NCBI GenBank assembly: GCA_017347445.1
Contig: AP021856.1
Span: 496,001-560,000, forward strand
Origin: Candidatus Brocadia pituitae
GTDB lineage: Bacteria; Planctomycetota; Brocadiia; Brocadiales; Brocadiaceae
Reading direction: 5' to 3'
Length of the DNA: 64,000 bases
Positions 55,222 to 64,000 of the stretch are shown here, piece after piece. Under the pieces are notes generated by a model that had not been told where the DNA came from, ran no database searches, and worked only from the letters and a program-made list of their open reading frames with translations. Numbering within the stretch: position 1 is the stretch's first letter; each line of letters opens with the position of its first letter. The translations under genes and the position numbers were made by a program.

Positions 55222-56366
55222 GTGTATACTTGCAAAAATAAGTTAAATATAGTAGACTCCTTTTATTTCTATATGAAGGAGGTCTGCCATGCCAAGAAAA
55301 GCACCAATACCTTGTTGTTCGGAGCAAGATCGGCAGATTCTTGCCGAATGGGCTAATAGTCGGAGTGCAGAGTGGAGGCTTGTTGGACGAGCTAAAATCA
55401 TGAACATGCTGCTTGCCGGAGAGCAGGTGAATAAGGTGGCCACAGCCCTTGGGACATCCCAGAAAACTGTTATTGAGTGGCGTGGTCGCTTTAGTACAAA
55501 CGGGATCAAAGGCTTGTACGATCTGCCTCGTTCCGGCAAACCTGCGAAATATGATAAGGAGTTTCGCAATCAGGTTTTGAAGACATTGGAGCTTGAGCCG
55601 CCAAAAGGACAGGCAAGTTGGGATGGTCCCTCCCTTGCAAAGCATTTGGGGGCATCAGACGATGCCATCTGGCGTATTCTTCGAAAGGAAGGCATTTGCC
55701 TTGCGCGGCAAAGAAGCTGGTGTGTGAGTACTGACCCGGAATTTACGACCAAGGCGGCTGATATCGTAGGTTTATACCTGTCCCCGCCAGAGAATGCCAT
55801 AGTGATTTCTGTTGACGAAAAGCCAAGTATACAAGCTTTAGAGCGAACCAAAGGCTATGTATGTACAAGCAACAGAAAAATCGTACATGGTCTTAAAAGT
55901 ACCTATAAGCGTCATGGGACGCTGAACCTGTTTGCAGCTCTCAACGTGGCAACAGGAACTATTCATACGCAAACAACAGAATTAAAAAGACGAGTGGAAT
56001 TTCTGGCATTCATGGATCAACTGCTTTTGGATTTACCGGATAGCGACAAGAAGGAAATCCATGTTATTCTCGACAACTACTGTATTCACAAGCGAAACGG
56101 GGAATGGTTGGCAGCACACCCGAATGTTAAATTCCATTTTACACCTACTTCTGCAAGTTGGCTCAATCAGGTGGAAATATGGTTTGGTATTCTTTCGAGA
56201 AAAGCTTTGAAGAACGCCAGCTTTAAAAGTGTTGAGCAATTGAGGTGTGCAATCGAGGCATTCATCGAAGCTTATCAACCGAATGCAAAACCTTTCGTGT
56301 GGCGTAAGAGAGAGGTTAAGGGTTCGCAATTAAGAAATACTATAATGAATTTATGCAATTAAGCAC
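55222..56366 (+). mobile_element. IS630-family insertion sequence
   Basis: 1145 bp flanked by TA at 55220-55221 and 56367-56368, the duplicated TA target typical of IS630/Tc1 elements. Terminal inverted repeats GTGTATACTTGCAAAAATAA and GTGCTTAATTGCATAAATTC agree at 14 of 20 positions. It carries one transposase gene and interrupts xth. Confidence 0.9.
55289..56362 (+). CDS. IS630-family transposase
   Basis: 357 residues. The N-terminal part has helix-turn-helix domains (EQVNKVATALGTSQKTVIEW, then LAKHLGASDDAIWRILRKEG). The DDE catalytic domain follows: first Asp in VISVDEKPSIQAL, second in IHVILDNYCIHK, and Glu in ASWLNQVEIWFGILSRKAL. A strong GAAGGAGG site precedes the ATG. The gene is intact and could still be mobile. 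It was inserted into exonuclease III. Confidence 0.95.
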   Translation: MPRKAPIPCCSEQDRQILAEWANSRSAEWRLVGRAKIMNMLLAGEQVNKVATALGTSQKTVIEWRGRFSTNGIKGLYDLPRSGKPAKYDKEFRNQVLKTLELEPPKGQASWDGPSLAKHLGASDDAIWRILRKEGICLARQRSWCVSTDPEFTTKAADIVGLYLSPPENAIVISVDEKPSIQALERTKGYVCTSNRKIVHGLKSTYKRHGTLNLFAALNVATGTIHTQTTELKRRVEFLAFMDQLLLDLPDSDKKEIHVILDNYCIHKRNGEWLAAHPNVKFHFTPTSASWLNQVEIWFGILSRKALKNASFKSVEQLRCAIEAFIEAYQPNAKPFVWRKREVKGSQLRNTIMNLCN

Positions 56367-56672
56367 TAGCCCGAATCGAATTAACATTGAAACTGGCAAT
56401 TTTCATTACTGAAACAACCTGCCTTTAAAATTAATGTTTGAATTATGGCGCCATCATTATTGATCTTTAACAAGGAGCGATGATACGCAAATGAGTGTTG
56501 CGAATAATATGATCAAGACCTTTCATCCAGCTTATTTAAGGATTGAAATGGTCTTGCATGGCGGTGGTTAACGGCAAAGGTAGGAACGCAACCGGTAGCA
56601 GTTTTTGCAGATACCCACTTATATCGATTCAATCGAAGGGTGTCTTGTAACAAATTGTTATCTTAATTAATT

Positions 56673-57404
56673 TTATATAACTGAATAGCCTTTTTTCAGG
56701 CGCTTGCCTTTTACAACTCCATACATTGCACAGGTTATTAAATAACAACTGAGTGCGGTTGATAATGCTAATTCTGGAGTAATCACAAAGAATAAGATGG
56801 CTGCTGAAAATTCCAGTACCATAAACCAAATTCCTTGTTTAATGCCGATTTTGCCAGTAATATTAAAAAACGGGATTTTGCTTACCATAAATAACCCAAG
56901 CGCAAGGGTAATAAACGGTACAAGCACAGCAACTATATCGGCACCAAATTTCGTTTGAATAAAGTTATTCAGAATTACCAGTTGCGCAATGGTGCCACCA
57001 GAAAGGGTAGTGGGTAATCCCGCGAAAAAATGCCTGGACGTATTCGTTTCTTCATCTTTTTGTATGTTAAACCTTGCCAGCCGAAAGGCCGCACATATCA
57101 TGTAAAATAAACCAATTCCCCACAAGAGAACGATGGGAAAATCCGTACACGTCTTAATCATGAGAATAGCAGGGGCAATACCAAATGTTGTTAAATCCGC
57201 CATTGAGTCTAGCTGCGCCCCTACCTTGCTTGAACTCTTCATCATACGGGCAAGCCTTCCATCAAAGGCATCCAGTGCCATGGCTGCAACAATTAACCAG
57301 GCTGCGATTTCAAACCGATGATTTGAGGCGCACAAAATCGAAGAAAAACCGCATATAATATTTCCCATAGTAACTACGGTGGGCAACATGTCTCTTATTT
57401 TCAA
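56673..57404 (-). CDS. pssA: CDP-diacylglycerol-serine O-phosphatidyltransferase
   Basis: 243 residues from a TTG that has GGAG seven bases upstream. The CDP-alcohol phosphotransferase motif DAFDGRLARMMKSSSKVGAQ-LDSMAD gives all the conserved Asp residues. About six to eight membrane helices follow. It makes phosphatidylserine, the precursor of phosphatidylethanolamine. The decarboxylase gene is not adjacent. Upstream of the split xth, the 56407-56672 gap holds only a weak 26-codon frame. Confidence 0.93.
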   Translation of the reverse strand: MKIRDMLPTVVTMGNIICGFSSILCASNHRFEIAAWLIVAAMALDAFDGRLARMMKSSSKVGAQLDSMADLTTFGIAPAILMIKTCTDFPIVLLWGIGLFYMICAAFRLARFNIQKDEETNTSRHFFAGLPTTLSGGTIAQLVILNNFIQTKFGADIVAVLVPFITLALGLFMVSKIPFFNITGKIGIKQGIWFMVLEFSAAILFFVITPELALSTALSCYLITCAMYGVVKGKRLKKGYSVI

Positions 57405-57837
57405 GATGGGTCTCCGGGTAAAAGTATGTATCGTGGGGAAATCCCCTTTTTTAGTCTAAAACGAATCTCTATTGTTGCAAAACCAGCATATTGTTTCATG
57501 AAAACATTGATATTTTGATGAAACGTTATCGTAGGCATCGGTATGAACAACTATTGGTGGTTAAAAAAATTCCTATGCCCAGCCATCAGAATTAGCAAGT
57601 ATTGCGCCATACGCACAAAAGAAATATTTTTTTGTATTGCTGTTATAACTGTCGTGCTTAATTATAGTTGGCGATATTGCGAGAAGTGGTGAGGATCAAT
57701 AATTCGTGTTAATTTAGGCAAAACGCAGTATAATTACTGCATTTGTTAAACAGAAATACTGCAGTGTATGGTTCAAGGTAAAAACTTAAACAAAGTGTTT
57801 GTAAAAGAATAATATTTCTGATACTATTCAAGCTTTT
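57405..57837. other. Divergent intergenic region with palindromes
   Basis: 433 bp between pssA and the lipoprotein gene. It holds GCAGTA-TAAT-TACTGC (57725-57740), a perfect inverted repeat that contains a TATAAT box, and a second ATACTGCAG-like site at 57756-57769. These could be operator sites. No RNA gene seen. Confidence 0.35.
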
Positions 57838-58311
57838 ATGAACGACATGCGGAAGGTTTGTTTTATAAGCTTATTACTATCGGCTGTCTTTTTTTCTGTC
57901 ATGCTTCCTGGGTGTGCTACAAGGCATTTCGGATTAAGAAATATGGCAGCTGTCTCCCGGTATTTTGATAGGGATATACCTACCGTATGGGAGGCGGTAA
58001 CTCAATCTGTTGCAGGAATTCCGATTGAAACGAAAGATATGGAACAGGGCTTTTTAAAAACCGATTGGATAAAAGGCTGGTCTGCAACAAAGTCTTCCGG
58101 GCTGCTCATGGAAGGGGCGTGGCAGGAGCGATATCGGTTGTTCATTCAAGTGTCAGGTGAAAAGGACAAGACCTATGTTTCCATTCAAGCCCAGATTCAG
58201 GAAAAGGCGCCGGGTGGAAGTCGCGCATACCGGTGGAACCGTATTGCATCAGATGGCGCCATTGAGCAGGACTTCTTGAAAAGAATAGAAAATATCCTTG
58301 ATGTCCAATAA
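57838..58311 (+). CDS. BamC-like lipoprotein
   Basis: 157 residues with a lipoprotein signal ending LPGC (Cys26). The mature part FDRDIPTVWEAVTQSVAGIP, MEQGFLKTDWIKGW, and a WQERYRLFIQV strand recall the NlpB/BamC-type helix-grip domain, though the length fits only one such domain. Bam lipoproteins assist outer-membrane protein insertion; here that is only a structural guess. It starts about 100 bp before the FMN-binding/ApbE gene and could share its transcript. Confidence 0.65.
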   Translation: MNDMRKVCFISLLLSAVFFSVMLPGCATRHFGLRNMAAVSRYFDRDIPTVWEAVTQSVAGIPIETKDMEQGFLKTDWIKGWSATKSSGLLMEGAWQERYRLFIQVSGEKDKTYVSIQAQIQEKAPGGSRAYRWNRIASDGAIEQDFLKRIENILDVQ

Positions 58312-58409
58312 CTCTTACATATGCGGAAATTTCAAATGACTGTGCATCTCACCGTTTTTTGCGTTTATGATATAGGAACAACAAACATACGTATCTCGTA
58401 AAATCCCTC

Positions 58410-60200
58410 ATGGTTTCAAAGCAAATAATTTCCACATCTCTTCTAGTCTTTTCCCTGGCGGGTGTCACGATTCCTTTTATTTCAAAACCCCTCATGGCGC
58501 AAACAGAGACTGAACCAGCCGAGAATTTTCAACCCCAGACATACCTGACGGAAGAACAAGCACTTGCTCTGATTTTTCCCGGGTGTGATGAAATTACAGC
58601 CGATAAATTTATCATGTCTCCCGAAGAAAAAAACAACCTTGAAAAACGCCTGAGCAGAAGACTCTATGAAGATGGATTTAAGGTTTATCTTGGGAAAAAG
58701 AAAGGGGTTATTCAGGAATATGCAATTATTACAGAAGAAATTGGAAAATTTCACCCATTTACCTTCATTGTGGGAGTAACTACAAAAGGAAAAATCAAGG
58801 ATATTGCAGTCCTTGTTTACCGGGAAAGCCGCGGCGGGGAAATTGCCAGAAAGCGCTTCCTTTACCAGTTCGTTGGCAAATCTCTGAAAAATCCTATTCG
58901 TATCAATAAAGATATCATTAACGTTACCGGCGCTACCATGTCCGTGCAATACATGTGTGCCGGCGTGAGAAAAGTACTTGCTGTCATCGATGAATATTAC
59001 CTCAGCGGGAAAAGAAATGGAGATACGATCTCGCGTGCACATACGCCTGCCATATTGCCCGCAAAAGAAGAACCGGCAAGTAAGACAAGCATATCTCAGG
59101 GCGCAAAAGCCGGGGCCGTTGACGTTCAGAAGATCACAAAGCAAGGCAAAAAAGAAACTGACAATCGCGAAGGGCTGTTTTCTGATGAAAAAATAATAAA
59201 AGAAACACGCATGATCATGGGCACTTTTGCTGAGGTGTCGGTGTATGCAAAGGATGAGAAAATTGCCGGCCAGGCCGTTAAAGGGGCATTGGATGAGATG
59301 GAACGGATGGACCGTATTATGAGCAATTACAAACAGGATAGCGAGCTTTCTCTGTTGAATAAAAATGCGGTGAAATCGCCGGTTCCCTGCCATGGAGATC
59401 TTCTTAGGGTGATTGAGCAATCGCACTATTATAGTGAACTCAGCGGTGGTGCTTTTGACATCACGGTTTCCCCTCTCGTTGCCCTGTGGGGATTTTTTCA
59501 AGGAAAAGGACATATCCCCTCTGACAAAGAGATAGAAAAGGTCTTACCTGCCATATCCTATAAGAATATTGTGATAAACAAAAATACTGGCGCAAAGAAA
59601 ACAGGTACAGTGTTTTTTAAAAATACGCAGACACAAATTGATTTGGGCGCTATTGGTAAGGGATATGCCGTTGATAAAGCGCTGGAGATTGTAAAAAAAT
59701 TTGGTTTAAAGAATGCCTGCGTCAATCTTGGAGGAAATATTTATGTGTTAGGCACTCCCTACGACAAAACCGCATGGAAGATTGGTGTTCAACATCCACG
59801 TAATGCGGGTGAAATCCTTGGTTATCTGGAACTCAGGGATGAGGCTACTGCCACATCGGGGGATTACGAGCGATTCTTTGAGATGAATGGGAAACGCTAT
59901 GCTCATATCATAAACCCGCTTACAGGCAGACCTGTATCCGGTACCATTGCAACGACAATTGTTGCCCCAACGGGGACGGAGGTTGATGCGCTGTCGACCA
60001 GCCTCTTTGTCCTGGGACACGAGAAAGGCCTGGAGCTTGTCAGAAAGATACCCAACGTCCATGCCATGATTATCTCTGAAGGAGACGACGGGGAAGTCAT
60101 GATTGAGATGACAAAGGGGTTCGCAGATAAATTCAAGAAATCCCCGGTTAAAGGAGAAGACAATGTCAAGTGGCATGTGGTCGCTTCCCATAAGCAATAA
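58410..60200 (+). CDS. FMN-binding domain fused to ApbE flavin transferase
   Basis: 596 residues with a signal peptide (MVSKQIISTSLLVFSLAGV). The N-terminal domain (about 45-195) is an FMN-binding domain; NVTGATMS is the S/T-containing flavin attachment motif of RnfG/NqrC proteins. A linker of about 60 Lys/Ala-rich residues leads to an ApbE domain (about 265-590): METRMIMGTFAEVSV-like start, LGAIGKGYAVDKALEI, GGNIYVLG and the DALSTSLFVLG Mg/FAD block. ApbE transfers FMN from FAD to that Thr. Fusion of enzyme and target in one exported protein suggests self-flavinylation for extracytoplasmic electron transfer. Confidence 0.88.
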   Translation: MVSKQIISTSLLVFSLAGVTIPFISKPLMAQTETEPAENFQPQTYLTEEQALALIFPGCDEITADKFIMSPEEKNNLEKRLSRRLYEDGFKVYLGKKKGVIQEYAIITEEIGKFHPFTFIVGVTTKGKIKDIAVLVYRESRGGEIARKRFLYQFVGKSLKNPIRINKDIINVTGATMSVQYMCAGVRKVLAVIDEYYLSGKRNGDTISRAHTPAILPAKEEPASKTSISQGAKAGAVDVQKITKQGKKETDNREGLFSDEKIIKETRMIMGTFAEVSVYAKDEKIAGQAVKGALDEMERMDRIMSNYKQDSELSLLNKNAVKSPVPCHGDLLRVIEQSHYYSELSGGAFDITVSPLVALWGFFQGKGHIPSDKEIEKVLPAISYKNIVINKNTGAKKTGTVFFKNTQTQIDLGAIGKGYAVDKALEIVKKFGLKNACVNLGGNIYVLGTPYDKTAWKIGVQHPRNAGEILGYLELRDEATATSGDYERFFEMNGKRYAHIINPLTGRPVSGTIATTIVAPTGTEVDALSTSLFVLGHEKGLELVRKIPNVHAMIISEGDDGEVMIEMTKGFADKFKKSPVKGEDNVKWHVVASHKQ

Positions 60201-60699
60201 GATTTTTTTTACCTTTTTTTTATCTATTATGACGGTTGCCCTTGGCGTTGGCTTCCTCAATTATTATGAACGGACGGGTTTTTCTGTGCAAAAAACGATA
60301 CGTTACTATTGTGGTAATGAAGAGGAAGAACTCGATGTCCCACTATCGGCTGAGGAAAATAAATTAAAGCTCGAAGAAGGGTTGTTTTTCCCAAAAACCT
60401 ACCGGGAACTCCTGGAGGTGACCCATACCCATATCTTTTCAATGCCCATTGTTGTATTCATCCTTTCCCGCATTATGGCGATGACGCATACCCGCGAGGG
60501 ATTAAAGGTTGCGATCTATGGAGTTTCATTTGTTGGAATCCTTTTGAATCTTGCCGCGCCATGGCTTATCAGATATGCATCTCCTCATTTTGTAATTGCC
60601 TTTACGCTTTCCAATATCTTCCTCATGCTAAGCTTTGGCGCCTATATACTCATCCCTCTCTACGAGATGTGGTTTAGAACGGACCATAGCACCGCATAG
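60163..60699 (+). CDS. Membrane protein partner of ApbE fusion
   Basis: 178 residues with four predicted membrane helices (about 10-30, 82-105, 112-135, 145-168) and a loop between helices 1 and 2. AAAGGAG before the ATG lies inside the preceding gene, and the two overlap by 38 bp, so they are translated together. Conserved-looking His residues at THTHIFSMP near helix 2 could bind heme, but no known domain is recognised. It may anchor the flavoprotein or link it to the quinone pool. Confidence 0.7.
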   Translation: MSSGMWSLPISNKIFFTFFLSIMTVALGVGFLNYYERTGFSVQKTIRYYCGNEEEELDVPLSAEENKLKLEEGLFFPKTYRELLEVTHTHIFSMPIVVFILSRIMAMTHTREGLKVAIYGVSFVGILLNLAAPWLIRYASPHFVIAFTLSNIFLMLSFGAYILIPLYEMWFRTDHSTA

Positions 60700-61310
60700 T
60701 ATATCGTTTCATGAAGACATCGATATTTTCACATCTGGCAACTGCAGGCTTTAGGCCGGGCAAAACCAAAGAGATGATGTCTCCTTGACAAAGAATCATG
60801 GTTGTTTCCATAACAGTGCACGATTTAATATTCTAAAATATACCTGTGCGTCAAGGGCAACCATGGAAGATGGACTTCGGTGTGCATGTTCAACCGAACT
60901 CATAACAAGGTCTCAGTTGAACAACTCGGCGCAAAAGACAGAATCTTAAGCCGCCCTGCCCCAGGCTGTGCAATGCCATAGTCTACCATACTCAGTTTGT
61001 TGGCTATTCCACGCAGACGGAAAGTCTGCGGCTATCTACCTCGAAAAATACGTGAAGCTATGATGCCGGCCATAAAGACCAATAGTAAACTGCTTAAAAA
61101 TATTGACAAAAAGAATTCTGACAGGTAATATCTGATGTTCTTTGTCTATTCATTAGCATTAATTAGCCCTTCGGCGGCGACTGTAAGTGCTTTTCATTGG
61201 TAGGACAAGCGTCCCCGCTTGTCATTATGATGTCAACCGGGGACGGTTGACCTACCGCAGGGGAATTACGAAGGGTTGAAATTTTTCAACAGATATTTAT
61301 ACTGACTTAC
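60700..61310. other. Intergenic region before tyrA
   Basis: About 610 bp. It has a GACAAGCG/CGCTTGTC hairpin at about 61204-61223 inside a larger GGTAG...CTACC repeat (61199-61258), a small GCAGAC/GTCTGC hairpin near 61012, and a candidate promoter TTGACA (61103-61108) with TAATAT (61126-61131), 17-bp spacer. No gene. Confidence 0.45.
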
Positions 61311-62192
61311 ATGCAATTTGGAACGGTCTGCATCATCGGTCCGGGACTCATTGGCGGGTCAATCGGACGGGGACTGAAAAAAAGAAATCTGGCAAAGACC
61401 ATCATTGGCGTGGGTCACCGGCCTTCCTCTATCGAAGCCGCTGTTAAAATGCATGCCATTGATAAAGGGACGTTGCATGCCGGGGAGGCGGTGAAGGATG
61501 CGGATATTGTCATACTCGCTACGTCGGTAAACCAGATTATCGATACCGCAAAAAAAGTCATACCTTGCATGAAAAGTAATGCTATTCTCACGGATGTGGG
61601 CAGTACGAAACACCATATCGTTCAGCAAATCACTCAAAATATCAGGGAAGACATTGCATTTGTTGGTGCACATCCTATTGCAGGGTCAGAGCAAAGAGGC
61701 GTTGAGTTCGCCTCGCCGGATCTTTTTGTGGGCTGCAACTGTATCATAACACCTCTCAATAATAACGCAAAGGGACTGGAAACCATTTCGTCTCTGTGGC
61801 AACTTTTAGGTGCTAAAATTATCTGTTTAAGTCCGGAACAACATGATGAAATACTTGCATCCGTAAGTCACCTGCCTCATCTGGTTGCTTCATGTCTGGT
61901 GAATGCAATCAAACAAGAATATCTTGTTTTCGGTGCAAGCGGGTTACGGGATACGACAAGGGTCGCATCCGGGGATGCGGAGTTGTGGGCAAACATTTTT
62001 GATCATAATCGTGATAATGTTATAAAGTCCATCGACCATTTTATGGCAGAACTTGCCGAATTCAAAAACGATCTCCTGAAGAAAAACAATACTGCATTAC
62101 TGGACAAGCTGCAAAAGGCAAAGGTATCACGTGATAGCTGGTTTCACAACAACTCAAAAATCAGGGAAGAGACAAATAAAGTTAATGTATAG
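61311..62192 (+). CDS. tyrA: Prephenate/arogenate dehydrogenase
   Basis: 293 residues, the usual TyrA length. NAD motif IIGPGLIGGSIGRGLKK, then DVGSTKHHIV, AHPIAGSEQRGVEFA and DEILASVSHLPHLVA with the conserved His residues. It oxidatively decarboxylates prephenate or arogenate on the way to tyrosine. It is monofunctional: no chorismate-mutase part. It stands alone between repeat-rich gaps. Confidence 0.93.
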   Translation: MQFGTVCIIGPGLIGGSIGRGLKKRNLAKTIIGVGHRPSSIEAAVKMHAIDKGTLHAGEAVKDADIVILATSVNQIIDTAKKVIPCMKSNAILTDVGSTKHHIVQQITQNIREDIAFVGAHPIAGSEQRGVEFASPDLFVGCNCIITPLNNNAKGLETISSLWQLLGAKIICLSPEQHDEILASVSHLPHLVASCLVNAIKQEYLVFGASGLRDTTRVASGDAELWANIFDHNRDNVIKSIDHFMAELAEFKNDLLKKNNTALLDKLQKAKVSRDSWFHNNSKIREETNKVNV

Positions 62193-62212
62193 GAATTTCA
62201 AACCGGTTTTTC

Positions 62213-62411
62213 CCCTCTAAAGAGGGGAATTTGGAAGTTCCCTTTATTTATGCTGGTTTCTGGACAGTATGAACCATACAAGCTCCCTTAGAATAAACCA
62301 GGAGCAAGGGGATTATAAAATAGCTGGGAAAAAACACAACCCCCTGAATCCCCCTTTTCTAAGGGGGACTTGAGAAAATCCCCCTTAAAAAAAAGGGGGT
62401 GAGGGGGTTGT
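62213..62411. repeat. REP-like hairpin cluster before purL
   Basis: CCCCTCT-AAAG-AGGGG at about 62213-62228, then CACAACCCCCT ... AGGGGGTTGTG (about 62336-62411), which enclose CCCCCTT/AAGGGGG hairpins. Such nested GC-rich hairpins look like palindromic intergenic repeats; a terminator role after tyrA is also possible. Confidence 0.6.
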
Positions 62412-62468
62412 GAAAAACTTGCAAATAAAAGAGGTATTTACACGGTAAACTATAAACGAGTGCACTTT

Positions 62469-64000
62469 ATGTATTCACGCATCGAAGTATTTTTTAAAGA
62501 CGAACTTCCCGATCCCCTGGGAAATAATATACAAACAGAAATCGAGGCATTCGGTTTCCCTGACGTTACGAATGTCAGGATCCGCCAAGTGTATATCATT
62601 TTTGGAAGCGTGAGCAAAGATGATCTGGATACGATTGCCCAAAAACTCCTCGTAGATACGATCACCCAGGATTATCAAATTTCGGACTTCGGATTTCGGA
62701 CTTCGGATTTTAGACACCATATTGTGGAAATCAGCCGTAAGCCAGGCGTCATGGACCCCGTTGAACAATCGGTTTTAAAGGCAGTTCGTGATATGGGAAT
62801 AAACCTCGCGGGTGTGAAAACCGCGCAAAAGTATTTTCTGGATGGGAATATATCACAGGAAGCGATCCACAGCATAGCGACCAGGATCCTTGCAAATACA
62901 AAGATCGAGGATGTCTTTGTTTGCCCGGAAACACCCGACTACAACCATGATACGATTCAGTATGCCTTTAAAAAGCAGCACGTACCGTTATTGCGTGCAG
63001 ACAACAACCACCTGGAAGCGATAAGTGCCCGTGGCCAGCTCTCTCTCAATTTACCAGAGATGCAATCGATCCAGAAGTACTTCCAGTTCCTTAGCCGGGA
63101 ACCCACCGATATTGAACTCGAAACCATTGCACAGACATGGTCTGAACACTGTGTCCATAAAACCTTTAAAGGCATTATCGATTTCGATGGAATGAGAATC
63201 GATAATTTATTAAAAAATACCATCATGAAGGCAACCAGTGAACTGAACAAACCCTGGTGTGTTTCTGTATTTAAAGACAACGCAGGTATCGTACATTTTG
63301 ACGATAATTATCATATTTGCTTTAAGGTGGAAACCCACAATCATCCGTCAGCCATAGAACCATATGGCGGCGCCAATACCGGTGTTGGAGGTGTCATCAG
63401 AGACATCATGGGTACAGGATTGGGAGGAAAGCCTATCCTGAACACGGATGTCTTTTGCTTTGGTATTCCAGATACCCCCCTGGATAAAATCCCCAAAGGC
63501 GTTTTGCATCCAAAAAGAATTTTCAAAGGGGTCGTTGCCGGTGTACGGGATTATGGAAACCGCATGGGCATTCCTACCGCTAACGGCGCTATCTTCTTTG
63601 ATGAACGATACCTTGGCAACCCCATCGTTTTTTGCGGTACGGTTGGCCTTATTCCAAAAAACAAGTGTCAAAAAGAAGTCCGTCCCAACGACCTTATTGT
63701 TGTTGCCGGTGGTAAGACTGGACGCGATGGTATCCACGGGGCCACGTTCTCTTCAGCAGAGTTGCATGAACAATCCGAACAGATATCAGGTGGCGCCGTT
63801 CAGATCGGTAATGCAATAACGGAAAAGGCGTTGCTGGACGTGCTTTTACAGGCCCGTGATAAAGGACTGTACCGTTGTATCACCGATTGTGGTGCCGGTG
63901 GGCTATCCTCTGCCGTGGGTGAAATGGGTCAAGACCTGGGAGCGCATGTCCATTTGGAAAAGGTACCCCTGAAATACGAAGGTCTCTCCTATACGGAAAT
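62469..64000 (+). CDS. purL: Phosphoribosylformylglycinamidine synthase, PurS-PurL fusion (3' end outside)
   Basis: Open from ATG 62469 to the window edge, 510 codons seen. Residues 1-70 and about 84-150 are two PurS-like domains ([39 protein letters not shown]), then PurL begins: [49 protein letters not shown] and [17 protein letters not shown]. It uses ATP and glutamine-derived ammonia to convert FGAR to FGAM in purine synthesis. Two exact 14-bp copies of CGGACTTCGGATTT lie in frame between the PurS domains (62683-62710). Confidence 0.93.
   Translation, partial: MYSRIEVFFKDELPDPLGNNIQTEIEAFGFPDVTNVRIRQVYIIFGSVSKDDLDTIAQKLLVDTITQDYQISDFGFRTSDFRHHIVEISRKPGVMDPVEQSVLKAVRDMGINLAGVKTAQKYFLDGNISQEAIHSIATRILANTKIEDVFVCPETPDYNHDTIQYAFKKQHVPLLRADNNHLEAISARGQLSLNLPEMQSIQKYFQFLSREPTDIELETIAQTWSEHCVHKTFKGIIDFDGMRIDNLLKNTIMKATSELNKPWCVSVFKDNAGIVHFDDNYHICFKVETHNHPSAIEPYGGANTGVGGVIRDIMGTGLGGKPILNTDVFCFGIPDTPLDKIPKGVLHPKRIFKGVVAGVRDYGNRMGIPTANGAIFFDERYLGNPIVFCGTVGLIPKNKCQKEVRPNDLIVVAGGKTGRDGIHGATFSSAELHEQSEQISGGAVQIGNAITEKALLDVLLQARDKGLYRCITDCGAGGLSSAVGEMGQDLGAHVHLEKVPLKYEGLSYTE

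Larger units (their letters stand above)
54489..56406 (-). pseudogene. xth: Exodeoxyribonuclease III gene split by IS630 element
   Basis: The body (54489-55218) reads RLSIVTDWIRKESPDVLC with the catalytic Glu in CLQETKV and the end SDHTLIVAEF, but lacks the normal start. That start lies beyond the insertion: ATG 56406 gives MKIASFNVNSIRA. Removing 55222-56366 and one TA joins the halves in frame as NSIRA-RLSIV, a 256-residue enzyme of normal length. The lost part holds the active-site Asn (FNVN), so the remaining frame, which has only a TTG inside the element, is unlikely to work. ExoIII repairs abasic sites. Confidence 0.9.

Noticed and set aside
56490-56640. Possible riboswitch or leader (GGCAAAGG...GGAACGCAACC) before the xth start
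   Set aside because: Some similarity to c-di-GMP-I riboswitch text, but the conserved core and pairing do not fit, and it lies on the wrong strand for xth.
58482-59513. 343-codon minus-strand frame opposite the ApbE fusion
   Set aside because: Phe/Cys-rich shadow of a gene with clear motifs on the plus strand.

Overview
The window reads as a chromosomal segment of an anammox planctomycete (Brocadiales, for example Ca. Brocadia, Jettenia or Kuenenia). The clues are an octaheme hydroxylamine-oxidoreductase-like cytochrome, a second eight-heme cytochrome with a coiled coil and a membrane anchor, RnfB, a SpoVG with an inserted zinc ribbon, a selenocysteine formate dehydrogenase, and bacterial housekeeping genes in moderately AT-rich DNA. 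The genus is an inference; no rRNA gene is present. I found no tRNA, rRNA or CRISPR array.

Layout. 0-6.4 kb: the end of a B12-binding radical SAM gene, a type III polyketide synthase, a nucleoside deaminase, an HAO-like octaheme lipoprotein and a methylase-nuclease restriction pair followed by two very small frames. 6.4-14.3 kb: a TAT-exported DUF362 protein, serS, the formate dehydrogenase alpha subunit read through an in-frame UGA with a recognisable SECIS hairpin, a MEMO1-family gene and a PP-loop tRNA-modification-type gene. 14.5-20.1 kb: a TPR protein, a small coiled-coil membrane protein, then small envelope or stress-type genes (SpoIIAA-like, SHOCT lipoprotein, GlsB/YeaQ, a periplasmic protein, SYLF). 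20.8-25.2 kb: a cysteine-cluster protein with gcvT and gcvH, a decayed stretch with an MFS remnant and a MITE-like repeat, then pncB. 25.5-33.1 kb: a 58-bp perfect palindrome, a Cache-HAMP-PAS sensor with no output domain, rnfB-rsmE, a Uma2 remnant, ilvB, and rsmD-ispE-spoVG.

33.1-48.9 kb: prfB with its programmed +1 frameshift, glyA, gpsA, a rubrerythrin-like protein, a DTW-domain protein, an ABC-F ATPase, a RelE/ParE toxin whose antitoxin is truncated, a GlcD-type oxidase, a secreted proline/threonine-linker protein, an amidohydrolase, a TauE/SafE permease, gpmA and a ParA-plus-partner cassette. 48.9-64 kb: a transposase remnant, the membrane-anchored eight-heme cytochrome, ubiD, a double-CDGSH protein, an exonuclease III gene split by an IS630 insertion that can be rejoined on paper exactly, pssA, a BamC-like lipoprotein, a fused FMN-binding/ApbE protein with a membrane partner, tyrA and the start of a PurS-PurL fusion.

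How the genes fit together. Several products serve extracytoplasmic redox chemistry (HAO-like protein, multidomain cytochrome, RnfB, FMN-binding/ApbE protein, formate dehydrogenase, quinone-type UbiD). The rest is mostly one-carbon, amino-acid, purine, NAD, lipid and translation metabolism in short operons. Insertion sequences, palindromic repeats and at least five gene remnants show active genome decay between the operons.
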